This document shows positions 1 through 11,831 of a stretch of 64,000 nt of DNA, one piece after another (position 1 is the stretch's first letter; every line of letters begins with the position of its first letter). The notes beneath the pieces are model-generated. The model ran no database searches. It saw only the letters and a list, made by a program, of their open reading frames with translations, and was not told the origin of the DNA. The translations under genes were made by a program, and so were the position numbers. The stretch comes from Gremmenia infestans (taxonomy: Eukaryota; Ascomycota; Leotiomycetes; Helotiales; Hamatocanthoscyphaceae), in assembly GCA_032629725.1 (NCBI GenBank), contig JAFEVB010000010.1:1178001-1242000 (forward strand), read 5' to 3'.

Positions 1-1206
1 CGATATGGGTATCAACTGGGTTTGCAACCTCGTGAGATTGGCAATGTCGTCCACAAAGGGTGATGAGTTTACCAGCTCCGGTTATAAGCTGAGAAGGAGG
101 AGGAGGACTCGGTTGGGTGGCATTTGTTGCATCATTTGCGGCCTTACAAATTACGGTTTTGTCGGGAGCAGTTTCGTCGACACCAGCCTCGGAATCAGGA
201 TACATCTCGCACAGTTCATCCATAACTAATCGGAGGAACACAGCCTGACGTCTCGAAATACGAATCTCCTTCAAGTTGAGCCTCGTATGAGCCATCAGCG
301 TCTGCAGCAAAGCGGTCGAGCCGACAGCGTTGGCCGAGCCAGGCCATACCTCCCAGTACCCCATTTCGATCTCGCTACTTGGCTCCTTGCGAGATCTCCA
401 AGCATTGTACCACTTGAGATTGACTTCCTCCAAGCTAGGCAGCTTGGTCATGATCTTCGATACCATCTTCTGGGCATCTTCGGCGTCGGGGAAGCCGTTG
501 TAGGTCAGCAGATCCGTATTCGTAGGATCGCGCTGTTCTTCTTCGCCTTCGGCTATGGTCTGGGACCACATTGACTTGTGCAGGAAGATGTTGATGTGGA
601 CTGTGGTGATCAGGACGCGGTGTTGGGCAGGGACACGCTCGAAGAAGTAATTCAGAGCATGGAGATTGACTTCTTCGGTGGAGCCCCAGCGTCCATTGCC
701 GAAATGGAAGGCGTTGTTGAGGTAAAGATATGGGCTTCCTTCTTTGTAGGACTGCTTGTTGACGCGGAGAAGAGCCGTGTGTTGAGTTTGTGGCTTTCTT
801 GGCCGTAGGTTGAAGGGTGAAACGACAGAGTAGGCTTGATCTGATGGCATGACTAGCTCGTAGATCTGGTTGCGGATCTCGGCTGGCATGGTACACAGGT
901 TTTGTTTCCCTCCGACCGCTGGGACCGATGGATCTTTGGAGGGATCCAGAACGGTAAAAGGCGTCGAAGGGGAGTAAAGGGTCTGTATATCGTTAGATCG
1001 TATTCTCATATGGGATGGGGTATTCTTACTTTGGAGCCATTTAACATGACTCTCTTCCGTGGCATTGATACTATTTGCTTCGAGTATCGATAAGTCTATT
1101 GACTATTAGTATGTCCACAAAAGCTTGAACAGCGGAAGTGAAAAATTACCTTCCGAGGCAAAGGCCCAGCTGGACGAAGTCGAGCAGACAGCTTCCTCTT
1201 GGCCAT
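1..1206 (-). CDS. 2EXR/F-box-like fungal protein, C-terminus cut by window edge
   Basis: Partial gene read leftward off position 1. The start ATG is at 1206-1204 (MAKRKLSARL...). Exon 1 ends at 1150, a 47-nt intron with donor GTAATT follows, and exon 2 resumes at 1102 in phase 0. It stays open to the window edge, so at least about 385 residues are present. The landmark is PAEIRNQIYELVMPSD about 100 residues in, followed by LLRVNKQSYKEGSPYLY and a run ending FHFGNG. This LPxEIRNxIY ... R.NKQ..EG....LY pattern is typical of a large uncharacterised fungal family annotated as 2EXR or F-box-like. Molecular function is unknown and I assign none. The acceptor lies very close to a TACTAAT box, so the intron 3' end could be off by a few bases. 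The neighbour at 2207-3019 is a shorter paralogue on the same strand. Confidence 0.75.
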
Positions 1207-2206
1207 TATTGGGATGTTTGAAGGATGTTGGTTATCAGATTCTTGGTGTTGTGGTTTAAGGTGTTGTCCGAGATGGCCAAAAAGAATGATCAAAGTGGAA
1301 GAAGATCGAATGTTTACGCGAGTTGTTGAAGACTTTTATAGATGTGTTGTCAATATGACAAACGAAGACAAGGTGACAGCAGCGATGGTGTATATTGCCG
1401 GGTGTTGCCTGATGTTGTCTGTGAATGATGATAAGTGAATTGGATTTAGTACCGGCGATATGGAATATCTATTTTGGCCTTCTAACTCTGATTTTATATA
1501 GGGCTTTATTAGGGCATCCACAACTTCTTTGTTTGGGAACCTAACATTTTACTATGAATCTTATTTGATGTATCGTGGATACTATAAAATAGTCTAACGG
1601 CTTCTGGTTCCTACGCTTGACGTCTGCAAATATCTGCAATTATCAATACTCGATTACACAGATCTCATCGGAGTATATTTTGTCGATTCGTTGAATATAG
1701 AAATTCTTAATTATAATCGAAATCATAATAAACCCCGTTCATCGGCGATCTAACAAATTAGTACTGTACTCCGTAGTTGATATATTGCAGCATCAAAGCG
1801 ATATCGCTGTCGTACACCTCACTATCGCCGCCGCCGCCGTCTCACTGCCGCCATATGAAATTGATAGGATCAAGTTCATTCCCGTTGATTGTTGCTGCTA
1901 ACACTAGTCCCATACAAAGTGCCCTAACGCTTCTCCGTCTGCATCGCGGTCTGTCGATTGGGATGAAGGAATCGCTCCATGGCGTTGTCCTGCCATTATG
2001 GGGGAGGCTGGGGGTAGAGTCATTTTGCGGAGGCGAAGAGGGTCGAAGAGCGACGAGATGGTGGGCGACAGTGATATCTGTGAGGTGAGGTGTGTCTGTG
2101 CCATCTATTGGTAAATCTGACCCCAAAGCTCTCTGGTAGATAACGAAAAATTTCCAATAGGAACGGCTCTCGGGTAGCTAGTGCCTTAGACCAAAATTAT
2201 TGTTGT
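1207..2206. other. Intergenic, upstream of the first gene
   Basis: About 1 kb between two same-strand family members. It holds one copy of the recurrent 9-mer TACTCCGTA (1767-1775) and a short CCG run near 1826-1840. No convincing coding region was seen; the open frames here lack family motifs and good splice context. Confidence 0.5.
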
Positions 2207-3019
2207 TTATGACGAATGCGGAGGAAGTGTGATAAACTTTGCGGCTTCTGGAATTTCTTTCAAGAGCTTCTCGGCTGCTTGTCTCATATTAATGTTGTAG
2301 TGATCGAAGGTTTTGAAGTGTAGTTCTTGGTTGACCAGAGTCCGGAACATCTTTACCATCTCTCTAACAGCCTCTTCTGATGTTAAAAGCGGAAACGGGT
2401 CGAAATTTATATGCCAGGAAGGACCATTAGTACAATGCTGAAACACTATGGTCTTGAGGCTTGTGAAATGTTTAGCCAAGGCCCGAACCGTGGAATGCAG
2501 ATCTTTGACGTCCGTCATGGTCCCGATGTCACAATCATGTTGAATTAAAAATGGTGTAACCCTGCGACAATGTATCAAGACGTTGACCTTCTCGATCCCA
2601 CTAAGATGAATCTTTGGGACTCTTTTCAGAAAATGCCGTAGACCGTGAAGGTTGGGATACAATTTGGAGCCGTATGGTCCATTGCCGAAAGTAAAGGTGT
2701 TGACGGCGTAGAACATCATGCTGGCTATTTATGGAATCAATATATGCTTTTCACAAACTATACTGGGAGTAGAGAGTGGATGTCTTGCGTCATGCTTCGC
2801 ATTGATGGAGTAAGAATTCAACCAACCTTCTCTATTCACTTGCTTGTTTATGCAAAGAAGCTGACCAAAGTTGGATGGCTTGACCACCTTTCTTATTTCA
2901 TGCTGCTTGCGAGGGGATCGGATTTTGATGGGTTCAGGAGAGATAACGAGGAGGGAGTATATCTCGTTCCTAATTTCGGGCGGTAGGGAAAAGAAGTACA
3001 CTTTTCGAGACGAATTCAT
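2207..3019 (-). CDS. Short 2EXR/F-box-like protein, paralogue of the 1-1206 gene
   Basis: Two exons. Exon 1 runs 3019-2827 (MNSSRKVYFF...). The intron 2826-2725 has donor GTTGGT and acceptor TAG, phase 1. Exon 2 runs 2724-2207 and ends in TAA, giving about 236 residues. The N-terminus carries LPPEIRNEIYSLL, then CINKQVNREA spliced directly to SMMFYAVNTFTFGNG. These match block for block the LPxEIRNxIY / R.NKQ / FHFGNG landmarks of the neighbouring gene, which supports both the intron and the paralogy. The following RHFLKRVPKIHL also aligns with NYFFERVPAQHR of the neighbour. It is shorter than the neighbour because it lacks the long N-terminal leader. Function unknown. The gene is transcribed away from the Ran-binding protein gene at 3812. 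Confidence 0.72.
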
Positions 3020-3811
3020 TGTTTCAGATGGTGAAATCTTGGGCTATAGATATGATTAGCTATGTGAGGATAAGTAAAGTGAGTAAGGCCGATAGAAAAT
3101 TAGAAATGATAGACATACGGTTGCCCGATTTTGCGTTGGTTGGCCCTACCCTACCTTGGTCCCTACGTAGCTCGAGACTGGTATTTAGGGACCCGAGGGA
3201 CCGTAACTTTGGGACATACAATGCTAGCTTGTACTAAAGCTAAGGAAGAATGAGATTAGATAAGACGGGGAATGAGTTGGGTTGGAATTTCACCAAATAA
3301 TTGCTGAAACTCAAATCACGCCGCTATGTCACAAGGCTGAAAGGCTAGAGGCTTCCAAACTAGGCTGAGAGATGGCTCTCTTGGCGTTGATGAATATTGA
3401 AATCGCCGCGGATTCATGTGACAAATGTACTACGAGATTCGTGGAGGATGTTGTCGCAGGTTGTATATAGCTTATTTATGGCTGAACAATTAAACGATTG
3501 TTGTCAGTGTACCTTGATGAATTGAATACAATAAGGTAGGGTAGGATACCCTAGGATAGGATATACCTGTATTAACCCGTGTTTAGCGCATTATTACTGT
3601 ATTTGGTAGGTACCGTGACCACGCCTTGAAAGTCCGCTCCGCTCTCCGAGTACTCGCAATTTGAGGGGCACCAGTGCACGTTATTGTGCTGCGTTGTAGC
3701 AAAAAGAGAGCCAACAAAGCAAAGCAAAGCAAAGCACAACACAACACAACACAACAACAAATCACTTGCACACATTCTGTTCTTTTATGCGGAGCCGGGT
3801 GCGCCATTGCC
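3020..3811. promoter_or_regulatory. Shared upstream region of divergent genes
   Basis: About 790 bp between the start codons of the leftward 2EXR-like gene (3019) and the rightward Ran-binding gene (3812), so it should hold both promoters. The last 100 bp contain an adenine/cytosine-rich simple repeat that would lie in the 5' leader of the rightward gene. No specific factor site was recognised. Confidence 0.5.
3712..3758. repeat. Pentanucleotide repeats (CAAAG)n then (CACAA)n
   Basis: Two adjacent pentanucleotide runs differing by shifted C/A content, about 50-100 bp upstream of the start codon at 3812. Read directly from the sequence. Confidence 0.85.
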
Positions 3812-5625
3812 ATGTCTTCCTCTGCAGATGCAGAAGCACATTCATCCACTGCCACAGAACAATCACAGTCTTCAAACCACCTTCCCGATGTCATGCCCTT
3901 GCCAGCGCGAACAATGGCTGACGCCCAATCTGATCACACTCCCACCCTCTCCAAAGATGATCCTGCCACCATGGCAGCGAGCGAAGAACTAAAGCACACC
4001 AGCATCTCCGACAAAGTCTTGTCTACACCCCCGAAGGACCAGGCTCGGCATGTCGTTGCGGGTGAAGATAAGACTATGAAGGAGACGGTGAAAGAGAGCA
4101 CGCCCGAGGTAGACCTCACCGACGCGCAAGATGAGGAGATGAGAGAACGGATATCTTCACCGAAGAAGAAACGCGGTCGAGACCAGGATGAGGAGACTAG
4201 AGAGTTAGACGACAACAACCTCGACGAGCTGGGATCTTCGGCCGATGGGAGCGTCATAAATGGGAGTCGAACAACTAGATTAGGTCCAGAGAAGAAGCGC
4301 CCTCGAGACACATCAGAAGACTACACAAATGCGACGGAGAAGGCTGCAGATGTAAAGGCAAGTTTCTTGTGTACTTCCTCAATTGGTCTGACTAGTACTA
4401 ATTCTCTCTTATGCAGGCCATGGCAACAGCCGATACAACAGACACCCCTGAACCTATATCCTCAGAAACCCAACAGACCAAGAACTCTTTAGAATCCTCA
4501 CAGAAACCAATATTCGGGAGTGGGTTCGGAGACAAGTCTCAGTCCTCTACCTCAGCGTTTGCCAGTTCCGGATTTGGTGCCCTTGCTTCTTCTAGCACCT
4601 CTCCATTTGGTATCATTGGAGCAACAAAGCCCAGTGTTTTTGGTGCCGCTCCCAAACCCACGGTATCTGGTTTCGGGGCATTAGCCGCGCAATCCCCAGA
4701 TACTTCTTCTACCACCCCTTTGGTTGATTCCGCAACTTCGTCCACAGCGAAACCGGTGATAAGCTTAGGCTTTGGGGGTGGAGGAACTTCGGGATTTGGC
4801 AGCCTCGGAGGATCCAGTGGAAGTGTTTTTGGATCTCGTTTAGGAAATGGATTTGCTGGTGGATCTGGTGCGAAACTGTCGACTTTCGCTGCTCCTGGTA
4901 CGGAAAGTATTACAAACGCAAAGCCAGCAAAGGCTTTTGGAGCCCCCGAGAGTGATAACGAGGGTAGCGATCGAGACGACAGTGAAGGTAATGGGGCTTC
5001 TGACGACGAAGAGGGTGGCAATGTAGGTGCAGAGGACAAGAAGAAGCCTTCTAAAGTCTCAAAGGGTACGTTTTACGAGTATCGGCTTATACTGGTTTCA
5101 AACTCTAACCGTAACAGTACATATTGAAGATGGGGAATCAGGGGAAGCAACACTTCTGCAAATACGTGCTAAGCTCTTTGCCATCGATTCGAAAGAAGCC
5201 GGGTGGAAGGAAAGAGGTGTGGGAACGCTCAAGATAAACGTTCCCAAACCTTGCGTAGATCTCGACGAAAATGGTGTTGCAATTCCAGGATCCTTTGATG
5301 CTTCAGGACTGGAAGACGAAGAAGAAGACTCGGCTGCTCCTCGAGTGGCGCGTCTTATTATGCGCCAAGAAAACACCCATCGAGTTGTACTCAATACGGT
5401 TATTGTTCGCGCTATGGAATTCAAGGATAAGCCATCCAATAGCTCGGCGCAATTTCTATTCACGGCTTTTGAAGGCGATAAAGAGCCAAAGCCTATCAAT
5501 ATGCTTCTAAAGGTAAGTCTGTTCCCAACGAAATAGTAATCACGTCTCTAATCTGTTCATAGATGTCGGAGGCCAACGGCAGGTCATTCAGATCCGAAAT
5601 TGAATCCATTCAGCACGAACTTTGA
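3812..5625 (+). CDS. Ran-binding protein of the Yrb2/Hba1 (RanBP3) type
   Basis: Likely cofactor for Crm1-dependent nuclear export, binding Ran-GTP in the nucleus (family knowledge). Four exons: 3812-4357, 4417-5065, 5118-5512 and 5563-5625, giving 550 residues. Residues 1-180 are acidic/Ser-rich with basic KKKRGR and EKKRPRD patches that could be NLSs. Residues about 185-390 hold spaced FG motifs (SGFGDKS, SGFGAL, SPFG, SVFGA, SGFGSL), followed by an acidic stretch. A RanBD1 domain fills about 399-530, with RAKLFAID and GWKERGVGTLKI as diagnostic pieces. Intron 1 (4358-4416) begins GCAAGT rather than GT; the GT choice nearby breaks the frame, so a GC-AG intron is the only simple solution. 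FG repeats plus RanBD could also describe a Nup2/Nup50-like nucleoporin, but the small size and layout favour Yrb2. Confidence 0.88.
4358..4416 (+). other. GC-AG intron in the Ran-binding protein gene
   Basis: The donor reads AAG|GCAAGT, a branch-like TACTAAT lies about 20 nt before the acceptor, and the acceptor is CAG|GCC. Both ends are phase 0. The nearby GT (four bases later) would give phase 1 and a frameshift into the second exon, which is clearly coding. Confidence 0.75.
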
Positions 5626-8600
5626 AGATACCCCACGAGACCATGAGCCTATGAAAACGGAATCCTGCATCCTCGCAGCCCTCACTCTCTTTTGTTCTAG
5701 AATAACCCAAACATGTATCGTCTTTCTCCGGGCGGGGAAAAGGGAAAACCTTGTCTTTGGTGTGGTATCATCTGGGAGAATTTTGAAGGAGTTTGGCATA
5801 CCAGCATAGCGGGGCGGTTCCAGGACAGAGAACCTGATTCTCCGTTGTTTGGTGGATGGAATGACTGGATTGATGGATTTCCAAGTTTGTGTGCAGATTG
5901 CACACAGCACACATGCTTTTATTTATTATCAAAAACGCATATGGAAGTAAAATAACCAAATGCATTCAATACAACTGTCCAGCTAGTTCGAGTTTATTTG
6001 GTGGGAGGTACTCTGTGCCTCGGAGTGCCAACTCCCTGCAGGTTCTTCTCTCACACTACAGCCACGATATTGACGAGTGTTGATTTCAAGCCATCATCTG
6101 GCTGTAGACCTTTCCTCACACCCCGAAACATCCATCACCGTAAGTCCGGCTTGACATGCCAGGCTTGCAACCAGAAGGTACTGTATGTTGCGGGTTTGAA
6201 AGGACAACAAGCGGTGATATTTCCACTGCTGATAGTCCTTTAGTCTACTCTACAGCCACAGCAACGCAGCTTTCTTTCCTACTGACTCAACTACCGATTT
6301 CTCCTCTTGGATTGAGTTTTCCCAGACAGATCTCTTGCATACAGAGGCAAGAAAGAAACATTAGGATTCGGAACGAAACTAGCTCCTTATAATCTAGTAG
6401 GCAAGCAGAACGAGACATAAAGGAACGGAAGGAAGAAGAAACAATGGGCTAAAGAATGCTTGCTGAATTCTTTCTGGGATTGGGTGATGATGAATTGGAG
6501 CGGACTGGTAAGAGGCTGGAGATAAAGTAAAGATCACCTACCACGCTCCACACAAGTATATCCACGTCCACTCCACTCGCTTCAGGCTTCAGCTCTCCGG
6601 TAGGACTTCCCATGCGATTCAACCCATCCTTGTCTTTTGCTATCCCTGCCACGTTTCCTTCCTCTCAGTTGAACTACCTACCTACCTTTATACTATATAT
6701 AGTACTTCAGTGTTTGTTTTACGTTTTACTCGATGTATTAGTGTGGCGGGGATGAGACGCTGGATTTCGGACAAGAGGATATTAGTCAGGTGACTAGGCA
6801 TGTGACGTGAACCTGTATATATAGGGCTGCGCGCCTCGCTTAGTGCTCTGCACCACACTTCAGTTGCAAATACACTCACTTCTGCCAACCTCTCTAGCCC
6901 TTGGCTCCCACGGCTCTATATGTTTTGGGTTTAGTCCCTCCACATTAGAAGTATCCATGTCTACCCCGTTACTAAGTACTAGGAATGGCACAATGCTGGC
7001 AGCTATGCTATGGTCGTTTCGCTCTGTTTATCCATTATTAGGCATGCAGATCTATACTGTAGCTCCGTGCTACCTGTACTGTGTAATACAAGTGCTCTTT
7101 CTCCTCTTTTCCTTCACCTATCCCGTACTGTTCGAAAGCAGGAGATAGATGTACGGAGTATTTATTTTATTTTTAGAAATCAATCGTCACCTTATTATTT
7201 ATTATTTAAACCTTGTCTTGTCTATGTCTTGTCTAAAGTAAAGTAAAAAAAAGTTAAGGGTTTCGTCTGTATCAGGATATGGATCTGGCACAACCAACCA
7301 ACCAACCAACCAATCAATCAATCAAGATAGGTTTCTGAATTCGCGCACAGCGCCTGTGTTTATGAATAGAAAACCATAAGTTTAGTTTATAGTAGTAGTG
7401 TTTAACGCTAGGGGAGAAGGGCCCCTCCAAACCTCCCGAAGAATAAGGTATTGAGGCGTGCTAAACTAAGAATTATATGTAGTATACTGTAACCCAGATA
7501 AATAACAAACCCAAGTCATAAAGAGCGATAGTCATACTGGTCCATAAGCCGTGTGTAAACTTAGATCCCTCCTGAGCCACAAGTCATGAGAAATCGGGGA
7601 AGTAGTGGGATGAGTTTTCGTTCATTGTAGCAGTAAAAATCCCGACCCGAGAGATGACACCACACCCAACATCTTTGTATTCGTCCCATGGTCCCAAGGG
7701 TTTCCCTGTCGTCGACGTGAGGAAACCCATCCCCATCCAAAGAAGGGAGGTTATCAATCGAGTTAGGCTAGGATCTACAAGTATATATACTATCAGTGAT
7801 CCTACGCAGTAACCTTTTGTTTAACACCAAGCACTCATCTCATCTCATCTCTATGTTATAGCAGAAGGTGTACTGAAGATATAATATAACATGATGAATC
7901 GTATTCAGAGTGCCTATCAATCAGTACCTTACCCAATCCATCCCATCTTACCGTACCTCTGAGCTTCATTCCCAGCCCATCCTTCTCTTCTTCCGTATAT
8001 ACATGTTATACTCGTACTGCCGCTCGCTATTCACCATCTCCGTAATTCACAACACTAACTTGCTTCGCGAAATCCGACAAGTAAGGAAAGGCGAACAGCT
8101 TTTACTTAGCGGCTAGCTATGTACCGGATGAGGTATAGAGGACGGAGTAAGCGCGATAGCTGCGGTGCGATGCAATGCGATGCGATGTGATGCAATAAGG
8201 TTGTGCGCCGCGGTGCGTGCGTGTACGTCTGGTGCAGACTTGCAGTAGTACTAGGTGAAGACGGGGACGGGATGGGCGGTAGAGTACGGGTGAGCGGAAA
8301 TGGGCTGTCTTGCTGTGCCGTGGTGCGTGCTTATACCCTTTGGTCCATTTATCTATCATTCACGGGGATACAAATATTTGTTGTACGGAGACCAGGTATG
8401 TGTGCAAAGTAGGATAATATAATATCTCGATGGTGTGTATGGGATGGAAAGGGGATGGGAATGAAATGAAAGGAAAGCAATGATGAGATGATAGGAGAAA
8501 AGGGGAGGTGAGGTGAAATTATGTTTAATTTGTAAAGTACCGCCAGGTTATTGCAACGCCATGCTAAACATACAAATTGAGAGGATACTGTTATCACACT

Positions 8601-8736
8601 CTCCTGGTATCATTCCAGGTGTCTTTCCTGTTCTACCGAGTATTTTCCAATCCTGCCCCCCCTCCTTTTCCTGCCACTGTACCATTTTCTTCTGCCACTC
8701 ACACCATCATCCGAAGCACCGGCTCCAGTACATCGC
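5626..8736. other. 3.1-kb spacer between convergent genes
   Basis: Lies between the 3' ends of the Ran-binding gene and the acetate-transporter-like gene. Contents seen: a (ACCA)n/(ATCA)n microsatellite at 7291-7325, one TACGGAGTA 9-mer at 7152-7160, a GCGATGCAATGCGATG-type degenerate repeat near 8165-8195, and purine-rich GGGATGG/GAAATGAAAGG tracts near 8440-8500. Only short open frames with no recognisable protein features occur. A non-coding transcript cannot be excluded. Confidence 0.5.
7291..7325. repeat. Tetranucleotide microsatellite (ACCA)n / (ATCA)n
   Basis: Consecutive CCAA units grade into TCAA units, read directly. It lies in the convergent spacer. Confidence 0.85.
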
Positions 8737-9760
8737 TTAAGCCATGCTCTCCTTTTCCTTCGCCCTGGTGCTCGCACCCTTGATCAGTGTGCTCAAGTCG
8801 CCAACGGGAATCTGGAATGGGAAGTCCAAGGCAGCGAGCATGATAGCGAAGAAGATCCACCAACCGGCCATAGAGGTCACGAAGAGGGAAGCACCGCCAG
8901 CAATCTGTAAACGTCCAGCCAGTGCTATTGCAGAAGCATCCTTGCGGCCAATACCGTTGGCGGTCTGCCAGTAAGCCCCAGCAAGGAGACTGAAACCCAG
9001 AACCAGAGTGAAGAATATGACGACGAAGGTCATGTTCGTTCGCAGGGAGCAGATCAGGAAGATGAAGCTGAGAAGGGCCATGAAGATTAGGAAGAATCCG
9101 AACGAGGCCGTGAAACCGACAGTCTTTAGACCGTCCGCTGGAGTGGTTGTCGGCGAGTACGAGCCGTATGCGAAGTAGAATGGTTGGACAGTTGAGCCAA
9201 ATGTAAGCCAGAAGGCACCAAAGGCCATGAAGACGACGGATGGGAAAGTGTTGCCAAGTATGAATTCGAGGAAACCACCAACCAGCATAAGCAGGCCACC
9301 GAAGAAAAAATAGGCACCGCTATAGAATGGTTAGAGACAATGATGTGGTGATTAGAAGTGAAGTCAAGCTTACATTGCTGCAGCTCCACTGCCGCCAGAC
9401 CCTCGCCAGCCCATCAAGTCACAAGAGAGCGGAGATAGGGCGAGTAGGAAACCCAGGAGAGCGCTGTATTTCAGTCAGCTGAATTGAATGCATACTCATG
9501 AACAATGCTAAGACTTACATAGGCGTAGGATTACCAAAGGTCTTTCGTAGATCACCTTTGACCGCATTTTGAGGGGAGAGATAGAGCTTCTCGAAAAGCT
9601 CAGGCGAGATGGAGATGCTGCCTGCGGTCCGGATTCTCCTCAAGGCATCATCACCGCTCATGTTAGTGTCGTTCATGTGATATGGGTTTGAGAAATCCTT
9701 CTCCAAAGAATCCCCATTGCCATTGGCTCGAACTTGGTTGCCATTCGGTTCAGCGGCCAT
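8737..9760 (-). CDS. GPR1/FUN34/YaaH-family (Ato/AcpA-like) membrane transporter
   Basis: Predicted plasma-membrane carrier of the acetate/ammonium-export family. Three exons: 9760-9519, 9463-9374 and 9319-8737, giving 304 residues, usual for the family. The N-terminal 80 residues are hydrophilic and cytosolic. At the exon 1/2 junction comes the family motif region NPTPIALLGF, and then about six hydrophobic helices: FLLALSPLSC, FFFGGLLMLVGGFLEF, VVFMAFGAFWLTFG, FGFFLIFMALLSFIFLI, FVVIFFTLVLGFSLLAGAYW and GWWIFFAIMLAAL. All three exons join in consistent phase with clean GTAAG donors. The canonical NPAPLGL signature is altered to NPTPIAL, placing it in a divergent subclade, so substrate should not be assumed to be acetate. 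The C-terminus is short and charged (ARAKEKESMA). Confidence 0.88.
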
Positions 9761-11273
9761 TGTAAGTGATGCGATGTGATGTTGATGTTGGTGATGGTGT
9801 AAGTAGTTTGAGGACAAGGTAGGAAAGGTAGATTCACAGAGAGATGAAGTACAGAGACAGAGACAGAGACAGAGACAACAATACAAACAGTTGGGGCGTT
9901 CACCTCATTATGTAGTAGCACTATATGCTGCTAGCTCTCTCATCTCTCCGCACTTATTAGCTGTCGGGCCCCCGGATTCCTTCACGGGAGTCCAGAGCTA
10001 GTACGGAGTATTCACCGGTCACTCAGATCATCCCAGCAGCAGGCCAAGAGCTTGCACCTCAAAGAGGAGCTGTCTGAAAGTGTACAAGCGGGAACTCGAA
10101 CTAATAGCGTAAAATCTAGAAACTATCTAGAGACAGGGGGAAACTACCAACCCCACCCAACCCCACCCCCGATCTAGCAGCTAACGACTCGATATTATTG
10201 CCAAGGACTAATGAGAGGCATAGATCAAGAGCTGTACGGAGTAGTGGCACTGCCAGGTGAGCTTGGAAGTACCTACCTACCTACCTAACTACCTACCCTA
10301 CTAGTAGACCTGCATATCATGTTCTGGATGGAAGGAACGGAATGATGCCGCTTTTGGGGCAGCCAATTGGAGGAGGCTGAAGTCGACGACATGCGCATGA
10401 GTCGCGCAACCAGAGCAATACAGCACCTCTCCGGTACCAAGTGCAGGTGGCATCCCGACAATCATTGCCGGTCAAGTGGAAGCGGTCTGGCGGCTTTTAC
10501 CTCTGTCTGTACGGAGCTATGCCGATTACGGACTGGGGGCTGACTAGTGGACTGCGGGGGAGGGGAGCTAGAGCTAGGCCTATGGGTGGTCGCAACGTGT
10601 GGGGAGATTTGGCTGGGTTACTTGGGCTGTGAGAGGGACGCCATAAAGTCTGGAGGAACAAGGAAGGATGATCGCGTGAAGATCAGGAGTTTGAGTACTG
10701 TATCATGGGATCAAAGTCCGCGATGGTGTCAAACTTTAAGAAAGAAAGGAGAAGGGATGATGATGATGATGAAACCTTCTGCCCGAAGTAACCAAGAAAT
10801 GCATCTCCACGTGACAGCAAGATAAATTACCCAAAGTTCTATCAAGACAAGCAAGTATCTTCCAATATATACAATACTCGAACATTGATAGACTGGCCTT
10901 TACCAAATACCATGCATGTATCCTTGAACGGGGAACCTCCACTTCCCCAGACCCACTCAATCGACAATCATCATATAGATCTTCCCCTCCCCCTCTTTTC
11001 CACCAACCTATCCCTCCCTCACCAAGCAATATCTATTCAACCCCCCCTTGAATACCCAACAGTTCAGCATGCAGAAGCATCTACCTGCACAATCTCGTAC
11101 ATAATCGATACCAAATCAACCTCGTCCTCGTCCTCGTCCCTTACATGCCGAAATGCGGAGAAGCTCGCGAGATCTTCATCAGAAGCCCCCGTGATACATA
11201 CAAACATACAGGAAGGTTTTAAAGAACCAGACCAGACCAGACTGTCGGTATGTACGGGAGGGACGCCACAATA

Positions 11274-11304
11274 TCCCATCCCATCCCATCCCATCCCATC
11301 CCAT
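11274..11304. repeat. (TCCCA)n microsatellite
   Basis: Six near-perfect pentamer units, read directly. Confidence 0.85.
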
Positions 11305-11403
11305 CTTGTGAGCTAGCAAAAATAAATGATGGGCTACGATAGATATTTAGAAGTAGGTAGGTCCTGGGGTCTAATTTGAACAGTACTTCATTTGATAAGG
11401 TAT

Positions 11404-11434
11404 GTAGGTAGGTAGGTAGGTAGGTGGGTAGGTA
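11404..11434. repeat. (GGTA)n microsatellite
   Basis: Tandem GTAG units with one GGTG variant. The same motif recurs shorter and on both strands near 6670, 10270, 29585, 29800, 30447 and 52340. Confidence 0.85.
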
Positions 11435-11831
11435 ATGAGCATTTAGGAAATTCAACCAGCGCTACTCAAATTGAATTCTTTTCTGATTCCTCTTGGGTTT
11501 GAAACATTATGTACAAGTAACAAAATGCACTTATTCTTTCCTTGCCATTTCTCCTTTGAGCATATAGAACTAGCCCAAAGCAAAGGCGGCTATTTTATGT
11601 CACTGCACTGCACTGCACTGCAGCAAGTCACGTAAAATGGTAGATAGATAGATAGTTCGTAGCTCTACGCTGTTCATACAATCATTACCCTCCTTCCCAC
11701 CGAAATCCCTTTCAACCAATAGACCCACCCATCTCCCTACGCACAAAAACAAAGCGCGCCAAACTCCAACCCAAACATGCTTTGATATGCAAAACAAACA
11801 CCACACCCCCACAATATAAACACTCAATCAA

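Larger units (their letters stand above)
9761..11831. other. 2.1-kb spacer rich in simple repeats
   Basis: Upstream of the transporter and downstream of SMC2. It contains a (GAGACA)n run at about 9851-9876 in the transporter's 5' leader, two TACGGAGTA 9-mers (10002-10010 and 10235-10243), ACCT repeats near 10270-10300, a TCCCA repeat at 11274-11304, a GGTA repeat at 11404-11434, a CACTG repeat near 11600-11622 and a TAGA run near 11641-11655. No supported gene. Confidence 0.5.
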
